From Brevibacterium aurantiacum (GTDB lineage Bacteria; Actinomycetota; Actinomycetes; Actinomycetales; Brevibacteriaceae): 64,000 nt of DNA. Within the stretch, counting starts at the first letter, position 1, and each line of letters opens with the position of its first letter. The notes beneath the pieces were generated by a model. It searched no databases, was not told the DNA's origin, and saw nothing but the letters and a program-made list of their open reading frames with translations. Location of the stretch: the NCBI RefSeq assembly GCF_900169065.1, contig NZ_FXZB01000015.1:60496-124495 (forward strand), given 5' to 3'. Below, one piece after another: positions 26,057 through 35,327 of this stretch. The position numbers and the translations under genes were made by a program.

Positions 26057-27766
26057 ATGTTCGGACGACAGCGTCAGCACCAATCACAGGCGGTCAGCGC
26101 CTTCATCGACATCATGGGCAGTCGTCATGTGCTCACCTCCGCCCGGGCGACGGAGCCCTTCGCCAAAGGCAATCGCTTCGGCGGCGGCAGTGTGCTCGCG
26201 GTCCTCAAGCCGGGCAGCCTTGTCGATATGTGGCGGGCTCTGCAGGTCTGCGTCGATCACGATCTCATCGTCATCCCACAGTCGGCGAACACCGGCCTGA
26301 CCGGAGGTTCGGGTCCCGGCGATCAGGACTACGATCGTGAGATCGTCATCATCTCCACCCTGCGCATCAACCAGATCCATCTCATCAACGATGCTCGTGA
26401 GGCCGTGTGTCTGGCCGGATCCACGCTGTACGAACTCGATGACAAGCTGGCACCTCACGGGCGTGAACCTCATTCGGTGATCGGTTCGTCGTCGATCGGT
26501 GCTTCGGTCGTCGGCGGCATCGCGAACAACTCCGGCGGCAGCCAGATTCGCAAGGGCCCGGCCTTCACGAAGCACGCGATCTTCGCCCGGGTCGATGACG
26601 AGGGCAAGGTCGAACTCGTCAATCACCTGGGCATCAGCCTCGGCGATGATCCGGCCCATATCCTCGACAGACTCCAACGCGGCGAATGGGACGAAGCCGA
26701 TGTCACGCCGCCCCCGGAAGACAGTCTCGATACCGAATACAGCGAGCACGTCCGCGAAATCACCGATTCTCCTGCCCGCTACAACGCCAACCCGAAGTTC
26801 CTCCACGAGGCGTCAGGGTCGGCCGGTAAACTCATGGTCTTCGCCGTGCGCACGCGGACCTTCCCCAAGCAGAAGGATTCGACGACCTTCTACGTGGGCA
26901 CCAACAGCCCCGCCGAGCTCGAGGCCCTGCGCCGGGCGATCCTGACTTCGGACATGCCGCTGCCGATCTCCGGTGAGTACATGGGACGGCCCTCCTTCGA
27001 CCTTGCCGAGAAGTACGGCAAGGACACGTTCGTCTCCGTCAAGCACGCCGGCAGCCGCGAACAGATCAAGCTCTTCGCGTTGAAGAACTGGGCGAACGGG
27101 GTGTTCGCGAAGCTGCCCTTCTTCGGACAGACCGTTGCCGATTCCATTGCGCAGGGTGCCTTCAGCTTGCTGCCGCAGCAGCTGCCGGACCGCATGCTTG
27201 AGTACCGCGATCGCTTTGAACACCATCTGCTCCTCGTCGTCAGCGGCGACCAGAAGCAGAGGACCGAGGAGTTCCTCACGACCTTCTTCGCCGAGGTGGG
27301 GCATGACGGTGACTTCTTCATCTGCACTGCCGATGAAGCTCAGTCCGCCATGCTCCACCGCTTCGGTGCCGCCAGTGCCGCCACACGCTACTTCAATCTC
27401 CACCGTGACGAGTCCTCGGAGATGATCACCTTCGACGTTGCGCTGACACGCGATGACGAGGATTGGCTCGAGGTGCTGCCAACGGAGATCTCAGACCAGC
27501 TGCACATCAGTTCCTATTACGGCCACTTCTTCTGCCACGTCCTCCATCAGGACCATGTGGCGAAGAAGGGTGTTGACCCGGTGGCGTTGAAAAAGCAGAT
27601 GATGGCGCTGCTCGAGGCACGTGGAGCCGCCGTGCCCGCCGAGCACAACTACGGTCGCCTCTACCAGGTGCCGCCGGAGATGGAAGCCCACTTCAAGGAA
27701 CTCGACCCCTGCAATGTCTTCAACCCGGGCGTCGGTGAGACCTCGCCCCACAAGAACTGGGCCTGA
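26057..27766 (+). CDS. dld: quinone-dependent D-lactate dehydrogenase
   Basis: The 569-residue product is a peripheral-membrane FAD enzyme oxidising D-lactate to pyruvate with quinone as acceptor. The FAD (PCMH) domain has VIPQSANTGLTGGSGPG (about residue 80), then HGREPHSVIGSSSIGASVVGGIANNSGGSQ with the flavin-loop residues. The membrane-binding Dld domain follows residue about 265. The C-terminus carries SSYYGHFFCHVLHQDHVAKKG and AEHNYGRLYQVPPEM, the catalytic histidine region. ATG 26057 has AGGAG 9 bp upstream; the ATG at 26036 precedes the ribosome site and was rejected. A terminator follows. Confidence 0.93.
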   Translation: MFGRQRQHQSQAVSAFIDIMGSRHVLTSARATEPFAKGNRFGGGSVLAVLKPGSLVDMWRALQVCVDHDLIVIPQSANTGLTGGSGPGDQDYDREIVIISTLRINQIHLINDAREAVCLAGSTLYELDDKLAPHGREPHSVIGSSSIGASVVGGIANNSGGSQIRKGPAFTKHAIFARVDDEGKVELVNHLGISLGDDPAHILDRLQRGEWDEADVTPPPEDSLDTEYSEHVREITDSPARYNANPKFLHEASGSAGKLMVFAVRTRTFPKQKDSTTFYVGTNSPAELEALRRAILTSDMPLPISGEYMGRPSFDLAEKYGKDTFVSVKHAGSREQIKLFALKNWANGVFAKLPFFGQTVADSIAQGAFSLLPQQLPDRMLEYRDRFEHHLLLVVSGDQKQRTEEFLTTFFAEVGHDGDFFICTADEAQSAMLHRFGAASAATRYFNLHRDESSEMITFDVALTRDDEDWLEVLPTEISDQLHISSYYGHFFCHVLHQDHVAKKGVDPVALKKQMMALLEARGAAVPAEHNYGRLYQVPPEMEAHFKELDPCNVFNPGVGETSPHKNWA

Positions 27767-27827
27767 GGCGCACTCCGCGCATCGCTCGCATTCTTGGCAT
27801 CTCGTGCGTCCGTCGCCGCAAACAGCA

Positions 27828-27855
27828 AAAACACCCCGGTGCGCCGGGGTGTTTT
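27828..27855 (+). terminator. rho-independent terminator after dld
   Basis: AAAACACCCCGG (27828-27839) pairs with CCGGGGTGTTTT (27844-27855) around a TGCG loop. The T-run on the right makes it a canonical intrinsic terminator for dld; its A-run lets it serve the opposite strand too. Confidence 0.9.
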
Positions 27856-27976
27856 CGCGTTAACGGTGACGGACGCTCAGGCAGTGATGCGAAGTGACGT
27901 TGCCGCGAAGAAGAGCAGTGATGCCCGCCGTGGGCCCGGCAGTCGGTTGAACAGATGCCCACACCGCCGAGGTGGG

Positions 27977-28552
27977 TCAGTCCTCGTCTTCGATATCTGC
28001 CGCCGCGGCCGCTTCGGCACGGGCCTGCTTGATTTTGCGTATGCGAGAGAACGTCATGAGGGTGATCGTAGCGATGAAGCCGACCGTCGCACCGATGACG
28101 ATGGCGTACGTGCTGGTTGCAGCACCGAGTGTGGTGCTTGCTCCCATGCCGGCATCGATGAGCGGATGGCCCTCACTCATGTGGAAGACAATCGCACTGA
28201 CCCAGACAATGGCGAACACCGCGCCGGCGATGTTGCCGACGATCAGCCGTTTCGCTGAGACGCGGGCCATGGACATCGCGAAGTCCACATTCTCGCGCTT
28301 GCAGTACCCCGAAATGGCGCTGCTGGTCACGATGGAGCCGAGGATGATAAATGCACTCCACAATCCCGCGCCGAGAACTGCGAAGATGAGTCCGAGCGCG
28401 AAGAACACGTAGGTGGAGACGACGGCCCCCAGCGTATACGCGCGCAGGATGACGTCGCGCTCGCGTTCATCACCCATCGACGGGTCGTTGAAGCCTGCGA
28501 TCTTGTCGGCGAGTTCGTTGCTGCGGTTCTTCCTGTCGCTGCTGTTGTTCAT
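27977..28552 (-). CDS. hypothetical four-helix membrane protein, paired with an XRE regulator
   Basis: The 191-residue protein has a polar N-terminus (RKNRSNELADKIAGF) and four hydrophobic segments: AYTLGAVVSTYVFFALGLIF, LWSAFIILGSIVTSSAISGY, LIVGNIAGAVFAIVWVSAIV and YAIVIGATVGFIATITLM. It ends in a charged tail IRKIKQARAEAAAAADIEDE. I do not recognise a named family. The start codon overlaps the stop of the upstream XRE gene by one base (TAATG), so the two are co-translated. HTH/membrane pairs of this shape are common in actinomycetes and firmicutes, often of unknown role. Confidence 0.75.
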   Translation of the reverse strand: MNNSSDRKNRSNELADKIAGFNDPSMGDERERDVILRAYTLGAVVSTYVFFALGLIFAVLGAGLWSAFIILGSIVTSSAISGYCKRENVDFAMSMARVSAKRLIVGNIAGAVFAIVWVSAIVFHMSEGHPLIDAGMGASTTLGAATSTYAIVIGATVGFIATITLMTFSRIRKIKQARAEAAAAADIEDED

Positions 28553-28761
28553 TATGCTTCCTCCTGAAGTGAAAAGATTTCTTCCACTGTGGTCTCCAGC
28601 GAACGGGCGATGCGCAGTGCCAGATAGACGCTGGGTGCGTAGTCGCCGCGCTCGGTGGCGATGATCGTCTGACGCGAGACGCCGGTGCGTTGGGCAAGTT
28701 GGGCCTGCGTGAGACCGGCGGCCTTGCGGACGTGCTTGAGATTCGAAGTCTGAACGTCCAT
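28552..28761 (-). CDS. small XRE family HTH regulator
   Basis: This is a 69-residue single-domain Cro/C1-type repressor. NLKHVRKAAGLTQAQLAQRT then GVSRQTIIATERGDYAPSVYLALRIARSL spans the five-helix fold, and it ends VEEIFSLQEEA. ATG 28761 follows AGGAA by 5 bp; the upstream TTG was rejected. It is the first gene of a two-gene unit with the membrane protein and probably represses its own promoter, which has well-placed -35 and -10 elements and AT-rich dyads. Confidence 0.88.
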   Translation of the reverse strand: MDVQTSNLKHVRKAAGLTQAQLAQRTGVSRQTIIATERGDYAPSVYLALRIARSLETTVEEIFSLQEEA

Positions 28762-28796
28762 CCCGTTTCCTGATGTCAACTATTCTTTACATAAAA

Positions 28797-28825
28797 AGTA
28801 AAACATCATTGACATGCCACGTCAA
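28797..28825 (-). promoter_or_regulatory. predicted promoter of the XRE/membrane-protein unit
   Basis: On the minus strand TTGACG (28825-28820) and TTTACT (28802-28797) are separated by 17 bp, a sigma-70-like layout. The surroundings are AT-rich and hold several TTGACAT-like words. The remaining gap to 29056 shows no gene. Confidence 0.5.
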
Positions 28826-29056
28826 GAATCTTTGACATTTGGCGGCCATCACTACCGGTAACGGCACAACCTCCCGTTGCAACGCGGTGTTTTGATGCTC
28901 GTGGTGCGTGGTGCTCGCCCGCGAGCGCGATGGGCCTCTCGCCGAGTTGGACTGGCTGGTGCTCGGGGTTCCACGGTTCGAGCGTGGGGCCCGGCCCCGT
29001 CGGGCTCTTCAGTCTGCTCGTCTGCGCAGAAGGATCACTCCGTCGGCCCTCGCTCT

Positions 29057-30301
29057 CTAACCCTTCAGCGACACGTTTCGCCCGGGCCGGTTGACCCGCA
29101 CCTCGTGACTCGACCGCTTCGGGTTGAGCAGTTTGAGCAGCGACAGCGCCAAGAGAGCACCGACGATGGCACAGCCGGCCGGCAGCAGCATCGCCGTCTT
29201 CGCATTCGAGGCGTCGATGATGTTGCCGGCGAGGGCCGATCCGAAGGCGACGCCGAAGCCCAAGGATGTGCCCAGCCAGGCGAAGGCCTCAGTCAGACGC
29301 CTCGGCGGTGCCAGTGCCTCGATGACGGAGTTGGCGCCGATGAGGCTCGGGGCGATCGTGAAGCCGACGATGAACAGGATGATCGTATAGGAGACCATTC
29401 CCTGGGCCAGCATCATCGAACACGCGCCGATGGCCAGCAGGGCAACGGTGACGCCGAAACGGTGATGGGTTGCAGAGTTCCAGTTCCTCGACCCGTAGAG
29501 CGCACCGGCGATGAGTGAGCCCAGGGCGAAGGCGCTGAGCAGGATGCCGGCCAGGGACTTCACACCCTGCTCGTCGGCGAAGGCCACGGCGATGACGTCG
29601 ATGGCGCCGAAGTTCACACCCAGGAACACATTGACGATGATGATCGTGAAGATCCCCGGATTGGAGAACACGTGCCCGCGAGCCTCTGTGGTGCGTTCGA
29701 TCGGCGGGGGCTCGGTCGACTTTTGGATGTAGAGCAGAGCCGAGCCGATCCCGGCGGTGAGCATCGAGAGGATGATGCCTGCCGGGGGGAACACGGCAGT
29801 GGCGAGCACGGTGGCGACGACGGGGCCGGTGACGAAGAGCAGCTCATCGGCGACGGACTCCCAGGAGAAGGCGGTCTGCAGCTTTTTCGGCGAATCCACG
29901 ATGTGTGACCAGCGCGAACGCACCAGCGACCCGACGGAGCCGACAGTGGCACCGCCGATTCCGGCGAAGACGAAGATGAGGCCCACCCACCAGTCTGCGT
30001 AGACGGAGACGATGAGCATCGAAAGCGCCACGAGGTGGGTGATGACGATGGGCACCATGACGGTGGCTTGGCCACGACGGTCGACAAGGCGCGCGATCCC
30101 GGGGCCGGCAAGAGCTTGGACGATCATGTACACGGCGGCGACGATGCCTGCCAGACCATAGGAGCCGCTGACGCCCTGGATGAACAGAACGATTCCCAGG
30201 CCCAGAACTGCGATGGGCATACGTGCAACAAGACCGGCCAAGGAGAACTTGAGAGCACCGGGAAGAGACAGAATTTCCCGATAGTTGTTGAACACCAGCA
30301 A
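29057..30301 (-). CDS. MFS transporter
   Basis: The 414-residue, 12-helix carrier starts MLVFNNYREILSLPGALKFSLAGLVARMPIA. The first half has GPGIARLVDRRGQATVMV, a motif A loop between TM2 and TM3, and SWESVADELLFVTGPV in TM5, typical of the sub-group whose members are annotated only as MFS_1. The middle loop holds QKSTEPPPIERTTEARG. The substrate is unknown. It is divergent from the LCP gene across about 240 bp and has no operon partner. Confidence 0.85.
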   Translation of the reverse strand: MLVFNNYREILSLPGALKFSLAGLVARMPIAVLGLGIVLFIQGVSGSYGLAGIVAAVYMIVQALAGPGIARLVDRRGQATVMVPIVITHLVALSMLIVSVYADWWVGLIFVFAGIGGATVGSVGSLVRSRWSHIVDSPKKLQTAFSWESVADELLFVTGPVVATVLATAVFPPAGIILSMLTAGIGSALLYIQKSTEPPPIERTTEARGHVFSNPGIFTIIIVNVFLGVNFGAIDVIAVAFADEQGVKSLAGILLSAFALGSLIAGALYGSRNWNSATHHRFGVTVALLAIGACSMMLAQGMVSYTIILFIVGFTIAPSLIGANSVIEALAPPRRLTEAFAWLGTSLGFGVAFGSALAGNIIDASNAKTAMLLPAGCAIVGALLALSLLKLLNPKRSSHEVRVNRPGRNVSLKG

Positions 30302-30540
30302 AGTCTACCTAGCGCATGAAGCGTCCACTATACGGATACGACGTTGTTACCGGTGAGTCGAGTCACCTCGGCGACGGTCATTCGAGTCGCAGGCGAGCGA
30401 TCAACCCAGGTCACAGGCAAGACACACCCGCGCACCGGGGCAAGGTGTCCGGGGGAATGTAACAAAAGCTATATAATTGCAGAGATTGCAATCCTCTCCC
30501 GCCGGCACCCACGCCGCATTGACTGAAACCCGGAGTGCCG

Positions 30541-31590
30541 ATGACGGACAACAGCAGTATCGATGATCTGTTCGACAGCCAGGAAGACCGACCGCAGCGT
30601 CCCAAACGCAAAAAGAAGAAGGTGTGGCGCAAGATCCTTGTCGCCCTTCTCGTCATCGTCATCCTCGGCGTCCTTGGTGTAGGCCTCTACCTGTGGAACG
30701 TGGGGCGGACCTTTGACAACAACGCGAACAAGCTCACCGACGAGCAGATCTTCGGCACGCAGCGCCCCGATGACCAGAAGGAGGACGGCGGCACGAACAT
30801 CCTGCTGCTGGGCTCCGATGAGCCGATGGACCAGGTCGACGTCAATGACTCCCGCGGACTGCGCTCGGACACGATCATGGTCATGCACATCCCGGAGTCC
30901 GGATCCAATGTCCAAGTCATGTCGATCCCGCGTGACAGCTGGGTCGACATCGAAGGCCACGGCAAGGCGAAGATCAACTCCGCGCTCTCAACCGGCGGTC
31001 TGCCCCTGGCCGTGTCCACGATCTCGGACTTCATCGGCACGGAACTCGACCACGTCGCGATCATCGACTTCGAAGGCTTCAAGGCCCTGACCGACAGCCT
31101 CGGCGGAGTGATGGTGAACTCGGAGCAGGCGTTTGAGAAGAACGGCTACACCTTCGAAAAGGGAGAGAACGTCCTCGACGGCGACGAGGCGCTGACCTTC
31201 GTGCGAGAACGCAAGTCTTTCCAGGACGGTGACTTCCAGCGCGCCCGTAACCAGCAGGCCTTCATCCGGGGACTGACCAACGAGATCATCTCCGCCGACA
31301 CCCTGTCGAACCCGAAGAAGATTCAGGACATGGTCAAGAACTTCTCTCCGTACATGTACGTCGACTCCGGTCTCGACGCCCAGTACATCTCTGCCACGGC
31401 CTTCGCGATGCGCGACGTCCGCCCCGGCAACATCGAGTTCTTCACCTCCCCAACCGCGGGAGTCGGAACCTCGAGTGACGGTCAGTCGATCGTCAACGTC
31501 GACGAAGAGGAACTGAAGAAGGTCCAGGACGCGTACAAAAACGACACCCTCGATGAGTACGTCCAGAACGCTCCGGAGTCGCACCTGTAA
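30541..31590 (+). CDS. LCP (LytR-CpsA-Psr) family wall-polymer ligase
   Basis: The 349-residue type II membrane protein has a basic cytoplasmic arm (RPKRKKKKVWRK) and a TM helix (ILVALLVIVILGVLGVGLYL). The extracellular LCP domain follows: LLLGSDEPM, SDTIMVMHI, MSIPRDSWVDI, the LGGVMVNSEQAF segment, and LTFVRERKSFQDGDFQRARNQQ with the conserved arginines that bind the polyprenyl pyrophosphate head. LCP enzymes transfer lipid-linked glycopolymers to peptidoglycan. The polysaccharide locus 14 kb downstream would provide such a substrate. ATG 30541 follows CGGAG by 6 bp. A TATAAT box lies at 30472-30477. Confidence 0.92.
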   Translation: MTDNSSIDDLFDSQEDRPQRPKRKKKKVWRKILVALLVIVILGVLGVGLYLWNVGRTFDNNANKLTDEQIFGTQRPDDQKEDGGTNILLLGSDEPMDQVDVNDSRGLRSDTIMVMHIPESGSNVQVMSIPRDSWVDIEGHGKAKINSALSTGGLPLAVSTISDFIGTELDHVAIIDFEGFKALTDSLGGVMVNSEQAFEKNGYTFEKGENVLDGDEALTFVRERKSFQDGDFQRARNQQAFIRGLTNEIISADTLSNPKKIQDMVKNFSPYMYVDSGLDAQYISATAFAMRDVRPGNIEFFTSPTAGVGTSSDGQSIVNVDEEELKKVQDAYKNDTLDEYVQNAPESHL

Positions 31591-31639
31591 ACGTCAGACC
31601 AGATACCTCGCCGAGGTGGCCCCGCCCACCCTTGCACGT

Positions 31640-31680
31640 GAAGAACCCCGCCCCCTGAGTTCTCAGGGGCGGGGTTCTTC
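31640..31680. terminator. bidirectional hairpin terminator after the LCP gene
   Basis: GAAGAACCCCG...CCCTGA (31640-31658) pairs with TCAGGGGCGGGGTTCTTC (31663-31680), with one bulged C. It lies between the convergent LCP and secreted-protein genes. Confidence 0.85.
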
Positions 31681-31704
31681 GCACCCGTATCGGGTGATGT
31701 CGCC

Positions 31705-32163
31705 TCAGTTGCCGAACTGGACCTTGTGGACTCCGTGGGGTGCGCCCCATTCTCCGCCGTTTGACACCTCTTCGTTGGCGACACCGACGGACATGGTCTC
31801 TCCCGTCACGGTGTTCTCATAATCCGAATAGATGGTCCCCGCTGCTCCGTCGCCGCCTGTCCTCACCCAATGTGTTGCATTCTTCGAGCCGTGCTCGTTC
31901 AGAGCCTCGACGACCTGCGGTGAGGCAAAGGCTTCGACCCGCTCCGAGTTGTCTGCACCCCAGGCTCTGACGAGCTCATCGGCGTAGATGCCGGTGTCGG
32001 TGGGATAGTGAACCGATTGCGGTGCGGCGTCGGCGGCTGTGCTCGTAACCGCTGCGGGTGCAGGTGCTGCCAGTGCGGGACCACTGGCCAGGCCGATTCC
32101 TGCGAGGCCGGCGACGGCGGTGATTCCCAGAGCTGCTGCGCGATTGCGGATGGTGGTCTTCAT
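31705..32163 (-). CDS. small secreted protein of unknown function
   Basis: The 152-residue protein has a clear Sec signal peptide (MKTTIRNRAAALGITAVAGL, cleavage after ASGPALA-A). The mature part of about 115 residues has an Ala/Pro-rich start and then one mixed domain (YADELVRAWGADNSERVEAF, THWVRTGGDGAAGTIYSDYE). There are no cysteines and no wall-anchor motif. It might be a small beta-sheet domain acting outside the cell; I cannot name a family. It is convergent with the LCP gene and has a 500-bp non-coding leader upstream. Confidence 0.7.
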   Translation of the reverse strand: MKTTIRNRAAALGITAVAGLAGIGLASGPALAAPAPAAVTSTAADAAPQSVHYPTDTGIYADELVRAWGADNSERVEAFASPQVVEALNEHGSKNATHWVRTGGDGAAGTIYSDYENTVTGETMSVGVANEEVSNGGEWGAPHGVHKVQFGN

Positions 32164-32665
32164 AGTGTCGATCCTTCTTCTTCGAGGGGCGTCTTCGCTG
32201 TGTGATGCCTGCGGTGAGTGTGGTCACCGGAGCGGTGACACCTCATCGACGCCTGCCAGTATTGCGGTCGGACTTGAAGTCAGGACCACACTGCCTGGGA
32301 GAAAACTCGGAGAGGGTCACAGCCTGGAGACGAGCTGTCTGCAATCCTGCGGCGGTCGCGCAAGCGCGCGGAATCCATAGGATCCATACGACAACGAATA
32401 TTGCCTGATGACGCGGTGCGAACGACTGCTTGGCGGTGTCGACCAGACTGTGACACACGGTTGTTGCAGAGCGCTGTTTGCTACGTTTTCGTCTGCACAG
32501 TGAAACCCAATCGTGACCGGACCTCGCCGAGGTGGTTCTTCGTTCTCGTCGGACGTGATCCGGGCCATATGAAGACTGGGCTCGAAGGCCTAGAGTGGGC
32601 TCTGAGATTCATCCCATTCGTCACTTGGAGGAAGTGGACGATCCGAGCAGAGAGCGGAGGCCCGC
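32164..32665 (+). other. 502-bp gene-free stretch
   Basis: This is the divergent gap between the secreted-protein gene and fdxA. Both strands lack a frame with plausible codon use or a ribosome site. The promoters of both genes should lie here. It contains one copy of the over-represented 10-mer GCCGAGGTGG (32526-32535). Confidence 0.5.
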
Positions 32666-32998
32666 ATGACCTACGTGATCGCGCAGCCGTGCATCGATGT
32701 CAAGGACAAGTCGTGTGTCGACGAATGTCCTGTCGATTGCATCTACGAAGGTGAACGCAGTCTCTACATCCATCCCGACGAATGCATCGACTGCGGTGCC
32801 TGCGAACCGGTCTGCCCCGTCGAGGCGATCTTCTATGAAGACGATGTCCCGGAGGAATGGGCGGACTACTACACCTATAACGTGGACTTCTTCGACGAGC
32901 TCGGTTCGCCGGGAGGCGCTGCAGCCCTGGGCAACACCGGCCGGGACCACCCAGCCATCGCCGCCCTGCCGCCTCAGAATCAGGACGTCGAGCTGTAA
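32666..32998 (+). CDS. fdxA: 7Fe ferredoxin
   Basis: The 110-residue ferredoxin has the actinobacterial FdxA pattern: [20 protein letters not shown] then [20 protein letters not shown] then [20 protein letters not shown]. The cysteines fit one [3Fe-4S] and one [4Fe-4S] cluster. It is a soluble low-potential electron carrier, probably for cytochromes P450 or other oxygenases and reductases. The ribosome site is GCGGAGG ahead of ATG 32666. It is convergent with pgm. The flavin oxidoreductase 3.2 kb downstream could be a reductase partner, but that is not shown. Confidence 0.95.
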   Translation: MTYVIAQPCIDVKDKSCVDECPVDCIYEGERSLYIHPDECIDCGACEPVCPVEAIFYEDDVPEEWADYYTYNVDFFDELGSPGGAAALGNTGRDHPAIAALPPQNQDVEL

Positions 32999-33026
32999 CC
33001 AGCTGGTGGCTGGGAGCCGCTTCGGG

Positions 33027-34667
33027 CTACTCCAGCACCCCATCCACCAATGTCCGAGCGTCGTGCTGGACGGCCCGCAGATGGTCCTCATCGCGCAGAG
33101 ACTCGGCGTAGATCTTGTACACGTCCTCCGTGCCGGAGGGTCGCACCGCGAACCAGGAGTTCTCGGTCGTGACCTTGAGCCCGCCGATGGGTGCGTTGTT
33201 TCCCGGCGCCGAGGTGAGTGTTGAGGTCACCGGTTCACCGCCGACGGTCTTCGCCTTCACCTGGGAGGCGTCGAGTGCTCCCAGTTTCGCCTTCTGCTCC
33301 CGGGTGGCCGGGGCGTCCTGGCGGGCGTAGGCGCTGGTGCCGAAGTTCGCAGCCAGTCCCGCATAGCGCTGGGATGGAGTCTGTCCGGTCTTCGCGGTCA
33401 TCTCAGCGGCCAGCAGAGCCATGATGATGCCGTCCTTGTCAGTCGACCAGACCTTGCCGTTGCGACGCAGGAACGATGCGCCAGCAGATTCCTCACCGCC
33501 GAAGGCCAGTGTCGAATCGAGGAGTCCGGGGACGAACCATTTGAACCCGACGGGAACCTCGAACAGTCGCCGATCATGGGCGGCGACGATTCGGTCGACG
33601 ATCGAAGAGGTGACCAGCGTCTTGCCGATGCCGGCGCTGGAGGACCATTCGGGTCGGTTGTCGAGCAGGTAGTCGATGGCAGTCGCCAGATAGTGGTTGG
33701 GGTTCATCAGCCCGGCGTCGGGAGTGACGATGCCGTGGCGGTCGGCATCGGCGTCATTGCCCGTGGCGATGTCGAAGTCGTTGCGGGAGGCGATGAGCCC
33801 GGCCATGGCGTAGGGCGAGGAGCAGTCCATGCGGATGTTCTCGTCCCAGTCCAGGGTCATGAATGACCAGGTGGGGTCGATCTCGGGGTGGACGACGGTG
33901 AGATTGAGATCGAAGTCCTCGGCAATCGCGGCCCAGTAGTCGACGCTGGCTCCGCCCAAGGGGTCGGCGCCGATGTGGATGTCGGAGCTGCGGATGACGT
34001 CGAGGTCGATGACCGACTCGAGGTCCTCGGTGTAGTTGGAGATGAAGTCGAAGTTCTCGGTGTTCTCCAGGTGGAAGGCCCGCTGGAACCCGGTGCGTGG
34101 AATCTTCTCCCATCCTGCTTCGAGGTAGGAGTTCGCGCGTTCGGCGATCCACGTCGTTGTCTCTGAGCCGGCCGGGCCGCCGTGCGGTGGGTTGTATTTG
34201 ATGCCGCCGTCGGAGGGCGGGTTGTGGCTGGGGGTCACGATGATGCCGTCGGCCTGCGCATCCGTTGCGGTCTTGCCCGCGTTGAAACCCAGAATCGCGT
34301 GGGAGAGCACCGGCGTGGGAGTGAAGCCGTCACGCTCATCGATGAGTGCGGGCACCTCAGCCGCGGCGAGGACTTCGAGGACGGTGAGGAAAGCGGGTTC
34401 GCTCAGCGCGTGGGTGTCACGGCCTAGGAAGATGGGCCCGTGGATGCCCTGTTTCTTCCGGAAGTCGACGATGGCGGCGGTGATCGCTGCGATGTGGGCT
34501 TCGTTGAATGCGCGGTTGAAGCTTGACCCGCGGTGTCCCGAGGTCCCGAAGCTCACAGCCTGCGCGGGCACGGAGGAATCGGGGACGAGATCGTAATACG
34601 AATCAAGCAGTGCGGAGATGTCAACGAGATCCCTATCCTGGGCCAGCTGGCCGGCGCGAGTAGTCAT
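33027..34667 (-). CDS. pgm: phosphoglucomutase (alpha-D-glucose phosphate-specific)
   Basis: The 546-residue enzyme interconverts glucose 6-phosphate and glucose 1-phosphate. VSFGTSGHRGSSFNRAF (about residue 40) is the active-site/phosphate segment of this subgroup. TPSHNPPSDGGIKYNPPHGG (about 140) holds the phosphoserine, DADADRHGI the Mg2+ loop, and GGEESAGASF the sugar-binding loop. The C-terminal FAVRPSGTEDVYKIYAES binds the phosphate. ATG 34667 has AAGGTAG 5 bp upstream, better than the longer frame. It supplies glucose 1-phosphate to GalU, the first step of the nucleotide-sugar set encoded from 44.7 kb. Confidence 0.94.
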   Translation of the reverse strand: MTTRAGQLAQDRDLVDISALLDSYYDLVPDSSVPAQAVSFGTSGHRGSSFNRAFNEAHIAAITAAIVDFRKKQGIHGPIFLGRDTHALSEPAFLTVLEVLAAAEVPALIDERDGFTPTPVLSHAILGFNAGKTATDAQADGIIVTPSHNPPSDGGIKYNPPHGGPAGSETTTWIAERANSYLEAGWEKIPRTGFQRAFHLENTENFDFISNYTEDLESVIDLDVIRSSDIHIGADPLGGASVDYWAAIAEDFDLNLTVVHPEIDPTWSFMTLDWDENIRMDCSSPYAMAGLIASRNDFDIATGNDADADRHGIVTPDAGLMNPNHYLATAIDYLLDNRPEWSSSAGIGKTLVTSSIVDRIVAAHDRRLFEVPVGFKWFVPGLLDSTLAFGGEESAGASFLRRNGKVWSTDKDGIIMALLAAEMTAKTGQTPSQRYAGLAANFGTSAYARQDAPATREQKAKLGALDASQVKAKTVGGEPVTSTLTSAPGNNAPIGGLKVTTENSWFAVRPSGTEDVYKIYAESLRDEDHLRAVQHDARTLVDGVLE

Positions 34668-34774
34668 GGTTCTACCTTGCCAAATCCGAGCCACCCCGCA
34701 CAGTTGTGTCCACGGAGTTCCCGCATCGTGGACGGTGGGTGTCCACTCTGCCCGACGTCAGACGGCGTGAGCCG

Positions 34775-35101
34775 TCACATCACCCAGGGTTCCTCGCCGG
34801 TTTCCGACACGATCGGCTTGCCGTGGTCGAGGTTCCAGGAGCCCATGCCACCGGCGACGTTGATGGCGTCAAAGCCGTTGTTCGTCAGCCAGGCGACGGC
34901 GCGGTGGGACCGGCCACCAGTGCGGCAGATGACGTACATGTCGTCATCGAGAGGCAGGTCGTCGAGTCGGGTCGGCAATTCGCCCAGCGGCACGTGCAGC
35001 GCGCCCTCGATGTGCCCGGCCTCCCATTCGTCGTCCTCACGAACGTCGATGATGGCAGCGCCTTCGGGGATCTCTGTCACGGAGACTGATTCTTCATCCA
35101 T
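34775..35101 (-). CDS. single-domain rhodanese-like protein
   Basis: The 108-residue protein begins with VTEIPEGAAIIDVREDDEWEAGHI, the standard rhodanese opening. The active-site loop is YVICRTGGRSHRAVAWL, with Cys at about residue 60 in the six-residue CRTGGRS loop typical of thiosulfate-sulfurtransferase-type domains. GFDAINVAGGMGSW closes the fold. It may transfer sulfane sulfur or act in redox signalling; the acceptor is unknown. It lies upstream of pgm on the same strand with a 107-bp gap, so co-transcription is possible. Confidence 0.92.
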   Translation of the reverse strand: MDEESVSVTEIPEGAAIIDVREDDEWEAGHIEGALHVPLGELPTRLDDLPLDDDMYVICRTGGRSHRAVAWLTNNGFDAINVAGGMGSWNLDHGKPIVSETGEEPWVM

Positions 35102-35327
35102 GGCCTCAGTCTAGGCATGAGCATATTCGCTGTGCATCCCGCGACCGTCGACAGCTTCGTCGAGCACAGCATCCAGTCTGATTGAGAACGGGACGCACGT
35201 TTCTGATCTCGAGTGAATCAGTGTCTGATGGTTGCCTGGCAAACCTGGAAACTTCTCTACGCCCTCTTCTGTTGTCGGCGGCCCCGTGTGAGACTTGGGG
35301 CAAGAATCGTCTGTGAAGGGAATGTTG

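Noticed and set aside
28877..29056. Possible tRNA suggested by GGTTCGAG in the gap at 28.97 kb
   Set aside because: The T-arm-like word has no matching acceptor stem, D-arm or anticodon arm around it.
32401..32754. 117-codon plus-strand frame in the gap before fdxA
   Set aside because: It runs into fdxA in another frame, and its upstream part has poor codon use and no ribosome site. The gap is better read as a leader region.
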